From Dermanyssus gallinae (Eukaryota > Arthropoda > Arachnida > Mesostigmata > Dermanyssidae): a stretch of DNA of 64,000 nt. Numbering within the stretch: the first letter of the stretch is position 1; every line of letters starts with the position of its first letter. Shown here piece by piece: positions 10,835-21,509 of this stretch. The stretch is taken from the NCBI GenBank assembly GCA_003439945.1, contig QVRM01006004.1, positions 186,001-250,000 of the forward strand, read 5' to 3'. The position numbers and the translations under genes were made by a program. The notes under the pieces are model-generated. The model made no database searches, had not been told where the DNA came from, and saw only the letters and a program-made list of their open reading frames with translations.

Positions 10835-11583
10835 CTGTATCCTTCATCATTAGCAATTTTTTTATTGTGAGACCAGTTAGAGCTTTAGCTTAAGCTAACG
10901 CAATGGGAGTTATATTGCATCATTTGTTCGAAATAACCATAATATTTTCAAATTGCTATATTACATGTATAATGGATGTTTATCTGTGTTGCAAAAGTAC
11001 AAATGTGAGGTTCGAGCATACTGGATCGGCTTTACCCGCAGTATTTTCTCACTCCATAGTCATAACTTTAAGAATAATTATACTTTATATAAAAATAAAC
11101 GAGTCAAAGTTGCTGAAGTCATACCGCAAATATTCCGGTCATGCTGGTTAGAGGATCGTCAGGTTCTTAGTGGGTCTAAAAGTCCCACAGTAGCCAGACC
11201 AAGGAGTGTTCAATATACCTCCCAATCCCTGTAAAAAAACAGAGTTAAACGTTGTCTTAACGAACATAATCGTCTCGAGTGGAAGGATGCAGACTCTTTC
11301 TTGCATACACGCCCAATCAACTTGTATGTTGAGTGTAGTAAGTAAGAGTGCTAAATTAACTTGTGTATTTCCTGCACTTATTGGGTTCTGAAATGACCTG
11401 CCTGGGCCACAGCTGCACCGATCGTCGAAAGCGCTAACGATTCGGCTATAATTTAATAATAATAACAAATATGGAGGTTTTAAAAAAACATAACAGACGG
11501 TAGGTAGTGAAGAGGATTATACGTTTCTGAGAATACATACAACAGATAAAAAACTAAAATTAGTTAAGAGTATTGGTGCGCCA
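10835..11583. other. Unassigned stretch between U6 and the RT remnant
   Basis: AT-rich, no recognisable coding or RNA feature. It may include the 5' part of the adjoining non-LTR element. Confidence 0.4.
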
Positions 11584-12267
11584 ATGTACGCATATCTGGC
11601 GGCTGACTGCACTAAGATTCTTGCTGGAGAGGAGATCCAAAAATTGTTAGCAAGGAGAGTTGCCTTTATACCAAAGCTAGGGGCGGAAAATACGAAATCG
11701 TCCAATCTTAGACCAATAACAGTAACAAGCGTTGTATACAGAGTTTTTGTTGCCATCCTTAGATACAGACTATAAGACCAGCTGGAAGAAATGAAACTAA
11801 TAGGACTATGGCAGAGTGGTTTTAGACCAAGCAGGAAAATAGGGGACTGTCTTTTCACACGAATAGAAAGTCTCTATTGGGCCAGCTCTAGAACGACATT
11901 TCTAGATATTCGACGAGCCTACGATACGGTCGATATAAACACTTTTTGAAACAAGATGATAGAAGATGGATTAGGTCCGGAATAGGCCAGTATAGCAAAA
12001 GACATATATGACAGAAGCTACATCTTCGCAAGAATCGGATCGAACACATCAGCGCTGTACAGATTAATGAAAGGACTGCGGCAAGGATGCCCTTGCTCGG
12101 TGTCATTGTTTTTGCCGTACAATGAGGAGGTTGCACGACAGGTACATGAATCAACTCTGGGTTTTAAAATTGTCACTAGAGATCATGAAACAGTATCTCT
12201 CCGAGCGTGTGTCGTGTTGTTCGCGGAATACATGATGACTTTAGCGGCAGGTGTTGACCAAATGTAA
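11584..12267 (+). pseudogene. Decayed non-LTR retrotransposon reverse transcriptase
   Basis: One continuous reading frame interrupted by in-frame stops at 11773, 11947 and 11983. In order it shows VAFIPKL and NLRPITVTSVVYRVF (RT motifs 1-2), SGFRPSRKIGDCLF (motif 2a/3), FLDIRRAYDTVD (motif A with its catalytic Asp), MKGLRQGCPCS (motif B) and LFAEYMMTLA at the place of the YADD box (motif C). Motif C has lost its Asp pair and several stops are present, so it cannot be active. N-terminal endonuclease and 3' regions are not recognised. The motif order is that of LINE-type reverse transcriptases; the clade is uncertain. Confidence 0.85.
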
Positions 12268-13160
12268 AAAAACTATGGACAACATCTTGTAAGAAAGAAG
12301 GGTCTGTGGACAGCTGCAAAATATTTATGATGACCAAAGAGCTTTGGAAGTGCATGTTTGTGCTGCAACAGTGACATACGCTAACGCTATTGTGAGTTTA
12401 GACGATAGTAAACAGACTGGACACGACACAACGTGCAGTTGGACGGCATGCAATGCTGATACACACGTGCAGCACAGTTTATTTTATTATATACACGAAC
12501 TCGCAAGCCTCAGGGCTGTTCGCTGATTAAAGAGCCGGTGTGCTTAACACCAGATTGCTGGTGGCCAGATACTGGGAGATTGAAAGCGTTCGGTGTAGAG
12601 CGTGTGATATACGCATGTGTAGGTTTCAGTGATAAACCAATATGGCAAGAGAGTGAAATGACACCAAACGCACGCAAGGGAAATGCCATATATTGTGAAG
12701 AACCATAGAGAGACACCCCGCTAAACCAAACCATTGCTTAATTAGGTAGTAATGTAACCATTGTGGTAATCCAAGTAATAGTATAAATGTGTATAATACT
12801 GCAATAGTAATAATATCATAATATACGAAGTCAACAGCACGCTGTGTGACATACTGCACAGCGAGCGCATCTGATTTAAAAGGTATTCAACAAGGAATGG
12901 TAAATAAAGCTTAAAGATATAATTGCAAACAAACCGCGCTTAACGAAGCTCAGAGTAAAATTATCAGGACTTATCCCACAAGTTCTAGAGAGACTTTTTT
13001 TACGAGAGGAAAATGCTTTTACGCGCGCCTGCTGGTATTAATGGCGAGCAGTGTGGGGCTCAACACAGGCGGAGAGTATATGACTCAATCATGTCCGCGT
13101 GTAATACTCACTAAAAATCACCTCCCCCAACCCCCTCCCGGCTCGGAATTGTAAAGCAGT
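12268..13160. other. Unassigned stretch between two retroelement remnants
   Basis: No gene, RNA or repeat family recognised. May be the tail of the RT element. Confidence 0.4.
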
Positions 13161-13189
13161 ACTGCGAAATCAGGACGGGGAAGCCTCGC

Positions 13190-13700
13190 GCTCAACCCTC
13201 ACCTGTGCCTTCGGATACTGAGCCGGGGAGGGATGAGTTCTGGGGAGACCTGAGACTCTAGAAAACATGAAAAGCCGTCAGATCTTAATGCCAGATTAAA
13301 CGTGTCATTTAAAGCGGGCTGACATGCTTGTATAAATGATCATAAACGGCCATGATGGGCCGACAAACCCACACGACCACCACAGCGACATTTATTGGGA
13401 ACATTCAAGCCAACAACCAGCCGCAGTATTGAGATGAGACCCTTGATAGAGGTTATCGACTGGTGGCGAAATTCAGTTATTTTTTTATCTAGAGTTTCTT
13501 CTTTATTATCGTCATACCCTCCGGTTAGATACGGCACCTTTCGCATACCCACTAAACGCAACTCCCTCTTTAGTCTTCACTCTCTGAGGGCCCAGATCTC
13601 CATCCCAGAGGCATCAAAAGAAATGGCGAGTGCTACTCTGACCCTCTGGCTTGAGTCACTCACAAGTTCTCTCACCATCCGACCTGCTTTGTCCCAACAC
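13190..13700 (-). pseudogene. Decayed C-terminal region of a non-LTR retrotransposon protein
   Basis: On the minus strand the frame around 13561-13340 contains a cysteine-rich LGLNVPNKCRCGGRVG-type motif followed by Leu-Ser-x-His-His. After a stop, PALNDTFNLALRS and FLE follow in the same frame. This order (CxCG...H, then HxALND...RALxSxGxxxxLEP) is what I recall from the zinc-motif/endonuclease-like C-terminal part of some metazoan reverse-transcriptase proteins. The expected Arg-Pro-Asp-Gly segment further on is not clear. It lies opposite to the RT remnant at 11584-12267, so it is a separate insertion. Assignment is tentative. Confidence 0.45.
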
Positions 13701-15253
13701 CGCTGAACCCTTATCCTCCCAAGTCACTCGATTTGCTAGTAGCATGCTATAATCCAGTCACCCCGGGCGTTCCCAAGGCTATTTTCTTCTTCAATACCCC
13801 TCGTAGCTATTGCTACTCCCACCTTCTACTAAGAAGTCGTGATGCATATGAAGTCTTCGAACTCCTCAAGGGGTCCTCTGTGGGCTCTGGGATATTTGCC
13901 CCCCTTCCGTCTTCCTCATGTGCCCATTTGCGCCCGAGTTTTGCTGTGGCTCTAGCCTGTATCTACCATTTTAGAAAATACGGAAATGTAGAAAATAATT
14001 CTTACGTCTAAGCCTGCCGAGGGTCTTCATTCGTCGAACTATGACACCTCTTTGAACCTTGAATCCTTGTATGTTAAGTCCTTATTTTTGGACTCTAGCC
14101 AAAGTTTGCAAAGATTATCGCTAGTAGAGTCGGTCATGGATTGAAAATTTCTTTCAATGGAGCCGAAGGCACGTCGGTTTCAAGGAGAAGAGGGTACTAC
14201 TATACAAGGATATCATTGTCTAGGGCCACATTTAACGGAGCACGCAGCTTTGTTGGTGTCTTTTGTATCGGCTTGAACATGTGCAACGTCGTTCTTATTT
14301 GAGCAACTTAAACCCATCTTTTCCGACCAACCACGATCGGGTTCCTCCTAATGTGCGTACGGTAGCTGAGCAACTGCCATCTTGCATTGTTAAGTGAGTG
14401 TTTTAAGCTTATCCTCGAGTGGAAGAAGGGAAGAAGAAGCTAAGAAGGGCTTCACGTTTGCATTCAAAGCTGCTAACAAGTTTGGGCTTATACTTATAGA
14501 CGCATAGTAAGATTGAGCGCTTTATACAATCTTTGAGACGCGTACAGTAAAGCACTTAAACATTTTGTTATCTAGCATGGCTGTACCAGTTGCACAGAAT
14601 GATGGCTAAGGTTAAGATGATACGGCCGTAACGTGTATATCAAAGCCTCGAACATTGTGAACAACGAGAATGCCTCTACTTGAATTATTGACGTATACTT
14701 ACATATTCTTCTTTACCGCTCTTAATGACCAGGTATGTTTGGGTGAAAAGATGTACCATTATCCGCCAAAGGGATGGGCGGCAATGGCTTGCTATAGGTT
14801 TTTTAGGTGAATAAGTTTCGTCGAGCAATAAACCTCTAGTCACTCATCTATCTAAAGGGTTGCGACTTCGGGCGACCGAAAATGAATTGGATCTAAGACA
14901 TAAATGTGATACAACAGTGGCAGGGCACAGCCCCCCCCCCCCGTCGGACTTTGGTTATATCCTTAATAGACGGACTACCTAAACTGTCAGCTCCTAGACA
15001 GAAATGTTTGTTCTAAACCTATCTTTGTTAAACTGTTAATAGTTACGTACTACTTAAGCTTAGTACTAGATAGGCCAAATGTCTGTCAAAATAAAGAGCT
15101 ATAAGCAATATTTGAATTTAAGAGACTTTAGAGAGTAATAAGACTTTTAACCTTCAACAAATTCCTGGATGCGCGACAGTTATAGAAGCGAACTAAGCAT
15201 ACAATAATTTTCATTAACTGCGTCTTTCTTGTGATACAAGATACGCAGAGAAC
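13701..15253. other. Unassigned stretch
   Basis: Contains a poly-C run at about 14931-14942 and open frames without family signature (for example 13733-14011 plus). May include more of the minus-strand retroelement at its left end. Nothing else recognised. Confidence 0.4.
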
Positions 15254-15319
15254 GCTTGGAACGGAAGTTTTTAGATTGGCATAAGAGAATATGCCAATCT
15301 AAAAACTTCCGTTCCAAGC
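15254..15319. repeat. Perfect 30-bp inverted repeat with 6-base loop
   Basis: The left arm (15254-15283) and right arm (15290-15319) are exact reverse complements over 30 bases, separated by agagaa. Flanks outside the arms are not complementary. As RNA it would form an uninterrupted hairpin. It is not obviously part of the neighbouring elements. Confidence 0.95.
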
Positions 15320-16002
15320 ACATTATCATTAACTGTAGCAGCTCAACTTCGTCCGAGCTGGTGGCCATACCTAAACATTATTTCTAGTAGGGTCTACTGT
15401 AAAATGCATAAGCTAGGTCTAGGTTAACCTGTGTGGCTAGAGTAAATAGATGTAAAAAATACGACCCTAAACGGAAAATGTGGGAGAAGTTTAGCCGTGG
15501 CTGCTGATCAGGGTGATACGACGGCCAACTTTCTATTCGTATGAAAGAAGACAAGGCATTTTAGAGAAGCTCTTACATTTTTTAGAAATTCTTAACGATT
15601 TATATCTAACTGAATGGTCTAGAAATACCCTACGTAGGGTTGACCGACAGTCAAATGCGACCTGCTTTTATTACGACGAAATGATGAGGAATTATAAAGT
15701 TTCTAAAAAAAAGCTAAATCTAGTTAAAGAGTGATTACCACCCCAAGATGTTTAGAAGAACGTCACGTTGATACGTAAACGCCGTAAAAAGTACATCTGG
15801 GTTTCGCGTTGTCTAAGATGACGATGACACATTTTGGCACAAAGAAATTTGGCCGCATCCCTCGGAAAAACTATTGATAGCAACTTGTAAATGGAAAGAT
15901 TAACGCCACCAATGAGTGTCTATATTTTCTAATCATCTGCAAAGAGTGTGCGTTGCGCGCGAACTAAAAGGACTCAAGGGTACACACACAACATATCTGT
16001 AG
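15320..16002. other. Unassigned stretch
   Basis: A 73-codon plus-strand open frame (15513-15734) has no recognisable features. Nothing else seen. Confidence 0.4.
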
Positions 16003-16083
16003 TGTCCACCACCCTCATGGCTAGCCGGCGACCGTTACAAGTTCGCTAGTCTTTCGCTCAAACAACACACGTCCTCTGCCACG
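16003..16083 (-). mobile_element. Inverted LTR end fragment
   Basis: About 81 bases that are the reverse complement of the last part of the LTR at 17860-17940, with a few substitutions. Both end precisely at tgtagtgtcc/ggacactaca. It is an oppositely oriented piece of the same LTR family, giving a foldback arrangement around the element. Confidence 0.85.
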
Positions 16084-16335
16084 ACGAACCGAAGGAGTAC
16101 GCAGAAGAAAGAATAACGGCAGTCAGAACCTGGTTCGTGTGGTCGTGCCCGGCGACTGGGTCAGTATACGGAGGCCAGCCGCCGCCGGGTGCGCCACATG
16201 GAGGACATGAAGACGACAGCGCACCGCTGTGAAGGACGTCCACGCCGAGTTAGACGCGCACCGAGCCGGCTACGGGAGTTCGTGGGTGAAGATGGGACCG
16301 AATTCGAAACAAGCCGGTGAAGGGGGGGGGGAGAA
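16084..16335 (+). mobile_element. Remnant of LTR-retrotransposon internal region ending in a polypurine tract
   Basis: It ends with a purine-only run (about 16317-16335, gtgaagggg...gagaa) placed directly before the TGTAG that starts the LTR. This is the position of the plus-strand primer (PPT). The preceding 230 bases have no intact frame. I cannot recognise gag or pol, so the element class is open. Confidence 0.6.
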
Positions 16336-16374
16336 TGTAGTATAGCAGCGTCCGTTAAACAGCGCGGGCATATA

Positions 16375-17688
16375 CGAGGTGTGTTCAAAAAGTATCGCGA
16401 CGTTTGTGTTTTTTCAAAAATTATTCATTTATTCATGAATATCTATTTTGTCCCCTTCAAAGTAATCCTCATGAGATATTATACACTTGTGCCAACGGTT
16501 TTTCCAATCTTCGAAGCACTTCAAAAAACCATTTTTTTTTAAATCTTGTTCAGCTCCTCCTTCGATGCCGTCTTTATCTCGTCAAGCGTAGCGTAACGTC
16601 GTCCTTTCATGGGCCTCTTCAGTTTAGGGAACAAGAAAAAGTCACAGGGGGCCAGATCTGGGGAATACGGTGGCTGCGGCATCATTAGTGTGTTGTTTTT
16701 GGCCAAAAACTCGCGCACAAGCAACGATGTGTGAGCAGGGGCGTTATCGTGGTGCAAAAGCCAATTTTTGTTCTTCCACAAATCCGGGCGTTTCTGGCGG
16801 ATTGCTTCGCGCAAATTGCGCATAACTTGCAGGTAATATTCCTTATTGACCGTTCTACCCTGTGGCAAGAACTCATGATGCACCACGCCCCTGCAATCGA
16901 AGAAAACTGTCAGCAAAACTTTCACATTCGACCGAACTTGGCGCGCTTTTTTCGGTCTTGGTTCGTGCGGCAGCTTCCATTGAGATGATTGAGCTTTGGT
17001 TTCCACGTCATAACCATAAACCCACGATTCGTCACCAGTTATGACCCTCTGGAGCAAATTTGGGTCGTCGCGGACAGAGTCCAACATCTCATTAGCAATG
17101 TTCATGCGATGCTGTTTTTGGTCGCAATTGAGCAATTTTGGTACGAATTTCGCGGCGATCCGTCTCATGCCCAAATCATTGATAAAAATCGAATGGCACG
17201 AACCAATCGATATGTTTAGGTCCTCAGCAACTTCTCTAACGGTGATTCGACGATTGGCCAATACCATTTTCTCCACTTCATTAATTTTTTCGTCTGTTGT
17301 TGAAGTGCTCGGGCGTCCGGCACGCTCTTCGTCGTTCACATCTTCTCGGCCTTCTGAGAACATTTTGTACCACCGATAAACGTTGCTTCGGTCCAAGGTA
17401 GCTTCTCCGTATACCACAGTCAACATTCGGAATGCATCCGCGCACTTAATTTCGTTTTTCACACAAAATTTGATACAGGTTCTTTGATCCATTTTTTTGA
17501 ATAGGTAAAAATCGAAGACGATCCAAAACACGTGCAAGCAAAGCAGCTGTCAACAATTAAGTGAACATTCAAAATAGCCGAGCTTGTCGGCATAAGTGAG
17601 AGACATGAGTACCAACATAACGCCACAAAAAATCGAAATTCGAATATACGTAACCCGCAAAAATTCAATACTTTTTGAACACACCTCG
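16375..17688 (-). mobile_element. Nearly intact mariner transposon
   Basis: 1314 bases, bounded by exact 21-bp terminal inverted repeats (16375-16395 and 17668-17688, starting cgaggtgtgttcaaaaag) and a TA target-site duplication (16373-16374 and 17689-17690). It inserted into the U3 part of an LTR. The full-size element, perfect repeats and long open transposase frame suggest a young insertion. Confidence 0.96.
16539..17492 (-). CDS. Mariner transposase (D,D34D), C-terminally frameshifted
   Basis: Cut-and-paste DNA transposase, 317 codons from ATG at 17492-17490. A longer frame starts at 17537, but MDQRTCIKF is the usual mariner start. The N-terminal half contains two helix-turn-helix regions (about 1-50 and 80-120, with REVAEDLNIS), which bind the terminal repeats. 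The catalytic triad is intact: D154 (TGDESW), D249 (HHDNAPAH) and D284 (SPDLAPCD), the last two separated by 34 residues. The WVYGYD motif is present. The frame stops at TAA 16541-16539 beside a nine-A run. The next bases, in another frame, encode a typical mariner C-terminus (GFLKCFEDWKNRW and beyond) for about 37 more codons. A one-base slip in the A run therefore probably truncates the protein. Whether this is real or a sequencing slip cannot be told. Confidence 0.95.
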   Translation of the reverse strand: MDQRTCIKFCVKNEIKCADAFRMLTVVYGEATLDRSNVYRWYKMFSEGREDVNDEERAGRPSTSTTDEKINEVEKMVLANRRITVREVAEDLNISIGSCHSIFINDLGMRRIAAKFVPKLLNCDQKQHRMNIANEMLDSVRDDPNLLQRVITGDESWVYGYDVETKAQSSQWKLPHEPRPKKARQVRSNVKVLLTVFFDCRGVVHHEFLPQGRTVNKEYYLQVMRNLREAIRQKRPDLWKNKNWLLHHDNAPAHTSLLVREFLAKNNTLMMPQPPYSPDLAPCDFFLFPKLKRPMKGRRYATLDEIKTASKEELNKI

Positions 17689-17806
17689 TACAGCGTCTGT
17701 TGGCGGCAATGCTGAAGCAAACTAAATGCATGGCGCTAAATAGAGGATGCCGCCTCCCTATTAGCGAAGACGTGGGAAGTCACTAAATGCGCGGGAAATC
17801 TGTGAG

Positions 17807-17839
17807 TATATAAGGGGGCATGAAAATAAATGAGTCAGT
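17807..17839 (+). promoter_or_regulatory. LTR promoter: TATA box and TCAGT initiator
   Basis: TATATAA at 17807-17813 and TCAGT at 17835-17839, 30 bases from the TATA box to the initiator A. This is textbook arthropod pol II core promoter geometry inside the LTR. The mariner insertion lies upstream in U3. Confidence 0.65.
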
Positions 17840-17940
17840 AGTCGTTGGTGCGAGCCAGGCAGAGGGCGTGCGTTGTTTGAGCGAAAGACTAGCGAACTCA
17901 TAACGGTCGCCGGCCAGCCATGGGGGTGGTGGACACTACA

Positions 17941-18926
17941 ATATCTCTTGAACAAATTAGGTCGTGGTGGTAGAGAGGCCAATGAGAGTCTCGGCAGCGC
18001 CTTTCCGGGATGTGCACGGAGAATCATTAAATGACACAAACAATACACTAAGCCCACTAACCAACTTGAGAAATGAGCTCGCTAAACGTAGGGATGTTCT
18101 ACACGTCACTTGTTTTTTTTTTAAGAGGGGGTAAATGCAAGCTATGCAAATCCGCCGACGTTGTCGTTGGACAGTGTGGTTAATTCATCACAGGCGTGTT
18201 TAACGCCACACATGCAATATCAACTAAAAACCATCATTCCAGTCTTCTCAAGTTCGAAGTTGTATGCCACGACCTCGAGACTATTAAGAGGGAGCCTCGT
18301 GTTACATACAGCCTGCTCGTACGGCTACGTGTCGACCTTGTCCGGGCTCTGGAGGTGCGTCAAGACCCCCGGGGGGGCTTGCTTGCAGCCACTTTTCTCG
18401 ACTTCTCAGGGGCTCACACCTTCTAGCCTCTCTGCCCAGCCTACTGGTTTTCCATCATGCGCGCGACTACGTTCGCGACGGGTTTTCCAGCGAGTTGCGG
18501 ATTTGATGACCTGCGAAAAGTAGCTAGTGCTTGACAGAACGCAACTGTATGGTCTAAATCATCAGGATCACCTGGCCTGCGCAAAAGACATGCATCAATG
18601 GAAACAGTTCCTATTCTAACTATATACCGCTGGAATTGGTAAATTGTACTTATTTACATCGAAAAGTGCATTTATAAAGTCTTCCCGGAATAGATACACT
18701 CTGGGCATTTACGGCGTACTCAGCGAGAAGCGTAACATTTTCTAGGTACTTCTTGTTTGTTCTGCAGTTTTTTCCTAATATCTAGAGTCTCTCGTAGAAA
18801 CATTTTTATATACTTTTTTTTAACGCATTATCTTTCCTATATTTTGAGAATTATTGAGCATCCTCATATGTATTTAACCAGTTGTACTTAACCAGTGATA
18901 CGGTAAACCAAGTTGGATTTGAGTTT
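17941..18926. other. Unassigned stretch
   Basis: The 120-codon plus-strand frame at 18161-18523 and its overlap at 18196-18426 show no domain. Possibly decayed transposon. No RNA gene recognised. Confidence 0.4.
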
Positions 18927-18949
18927 CTCTCTCTCTCTCTCTCTCTCTC

Positions 18950-18987
<38 letters not shown>
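18927..18987. repeat. (CT)n joined to (TA)n microsatellite
   Basis: About 24 bases of CT dinucleotides followed by about 33 bases of TA dinucleotides. Confidence 0.95.
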
Positions 18988-18990
<3 letters not shown>

Positions 18991-20887
18991 ACGCCAAATC
19001 CTTTGAGAACAGCCTGATAATATTCCTTAGCCATTCAGGTAAGAATCCAGTCGACTTCTACTAAACAGAATAAAGAAACCTGTGTGCACCGTTTCTATGA
19101 TTGATTGATTTATTATTCGTTTGGCATGTATACCTAAATACACATATCACCATTTTATCGTCAGGGGCGCTTAGAGCGGTAGCATATATGTCATCTACGC
19201 ATCAATATAATCAGTATATACTTCAATATCTGCTGAGTATTTGCTTTTCATTGGGACAACCTTTTTTTGAAATATCGACCAGGTCCCTTCTAACATTTGG
19301 TACTAAAGCTAGGGCCTCCTATAGCTCGGTATCTCTGCTACCCCCAAGGCTGTACATTCTTTAACAGTATGCTTGATTGACTCATTCCCTAGCCCACATG
19401 CTCTCGGCTTACATTAGCGACTAAAACATCAGGCTGTACCGTCCCTAAATGAGCCTTATCTTCCATAGACTTAAGTTGTTCAAAGTCGGCAACACAATAA
19501 AGATCGATTTGTTGTTAGATGTCATGTAAGTTATCCAGAAAAAAACATAGTATTAAGGGCAATGTTTAATGGCTCTTATAAAGGTCCATTTATAAAGCAC
19601 CGACCTTGTGCAATTTTTGATGGTGCAGGGAAAGATGCAGGGAGAAAACGGTATTGTCAGCGCTACCTAAACCAAGTAATTTTTCATGAAGGACTTACAC
19701 TACCAAGTTAAGTGTAAGGGTGGGACCCCAGCGGCTGTAGCCGAGAAAGTAGCAGCACATTAAAGGCCCAAAATGAAATGGCTTATGCTTGCCTAGGAAT
19801 ATTGCCCAGCCATTTGTCATAAATTACTGAGGGAGTTATTGCTCAGGTAAGCAAATGTCTCAGATTAGCCGCGGGGGACCCACGTGCTGGTGAATTTTTC
19901 TGGCAAAGGCTGCTATTTGGTATACACTGCGGTAACGCCATAGCGGTGCTTGGCAACTTGTCCAGGTGGTCGACACAGGTCCGAGATGTAGGGCTAATGT
20001 AGTTCATCGTCACGTTAACTGGGAGACAATTGTTTACACCCCATAATTAATAACACCCCATAATTAACAACATAAAATGAGTTAATAAAATGAGTTAAAT
20101 GAACATACATATGTTACTTATGTCGTTTACTGACAAAATTATGTCGCGCACTATCTAAAAGATTGTATCTTCTTTCTAGGAGAATTTGGCCAACGACAAT
20201 TTTCTCTACAGTACAGCAAGCAAGCAAGTAGCTTCCTGGATGCAACAAATAGATAGCGCTCCATTAATAAGTTTGATCTCTTTTTCAAATAGACTCATAG
20301 CATGCTGACCAAAACAACAGAAACTTGTAAACAAATTCAACATTCACAGTTGAAAAGTTGTTCATGCAAAAACCCTCGCCCGAAACTGTTGACATTATTT
20401 CTGCCTAGGGAATGGTAGCAATCAACCAAAAATGTACTTTTCGTTTAGTCTAGAGCAGTATAAAAGCGCAGCTTGTGTGCTCATATTGCACAGCAAGGCA
20501 CGAGTCTTCCTCTGTTAAAGTGTTTAGTCGTCATATTGCCGTACTTTGTAAGTGGTTTTCAGGTCGTTTGTTAAAAAAAATAACTCGAATGGTGTCCGAA
20601 CGAGTGCGCCTCCTCCAGACGCTAACCTGCCGTTTAAAAAGTTTTAAACAGAACTTTATGATTAAACCAGACCTATGTAAATATGTACACATTTCATAGA
20701 TAATTAGTTGTATTAACACGAACAACTACGGTGATACTGTAGCTTGTACAAATGCTTCGCACTAGCCCTGTGGCTATTTGAAGTTGTTACACAAAGGAAA
20801 AACTATAATTAGAAATAAATAAGCATATTATATGTTGTTACCTCTAATATTTAAGCAAGCAAAAATTCTAAACAGTAAAAAAAACAT
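18988..20887. other. Unassigned AT-rich stretch
   Basis: No gene recognised. Short direct duplications occur near 20038-20095 (ccccataattaa and aaaatgagttaa, twice each). Confidence 0.45.
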
Positions 20888-20893
20888 ATTATA

Positions 20894-20938
<45 letters not shown>
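20888..20938. repeat. (TA)n microsatellite
   Basis: About 50 bases of TA with one slip. Confidence 0.95.
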
Positions 20939-20940
<2 letters not shown>

Positions 20941-21467
20941 AGAAAGACACGTTACTCGTCAATAAATAAAATGTCGGTTATATTTTTTATTAATGGCGAA
21001 CATCTACGATTCATCTCGCTTACATTCCTCTATCGCTTTTACACTCTCCCTTTCTCCCTCTACATTCATTTCCATTCTGTGTGGTGTATTACGATGTTGT
21101 CTTTGCGTCGGAGATTCTGGGCGATTATTATGAGTATGCATTGTTTTGTCGTCCTTAGTGCCGTTCGGGCGATGACTCGCGACAGCTTCGTTCGTAAACC
21201 TCGGCGATGGTTGATACATCATCAAAAATCGCTGTCCATTTAACTGCAATAGTCTTCGTTCATTTATCGTTGTTTTCCCTACGTACATTATTGTTGTGTT
21301 CTCGTACACTGTGTGTTCCTCAATGCAGTGTAGGTGACGATGCAAGTGGCCGATTTTACGCCGATCACTTTTATATTTACAAAGTTTGTACTTTGGTATA
21401 GTCGGGCACGGCCATAACCATGATGAGACGCCATCATGAGAGTTCCCCGCCAATCCTCTAGTGGATA

Positions 21468-21509
<42 letters not shown>

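Larger units (their letters stand above)
16336..17940 (+). mobile_element. 3' LTR (about 289 bp) interrupted by a mariner insertion
   Basis: It starts TGTAG directly after the polypurine tract and ends GGACACTACA, that is TG...CA termini. Excluding the mariner and its duplicated TA, the LTR is 39 + 250 bases. It has its own promoter (TATATAA at 17807, TCAGT initiator at 17835), marking the U3/R boundary. The 5' LTR and most of the body are missing. Only an inverted piece of a second LTR end is present at 16003-16083. Confidence 0.75.
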
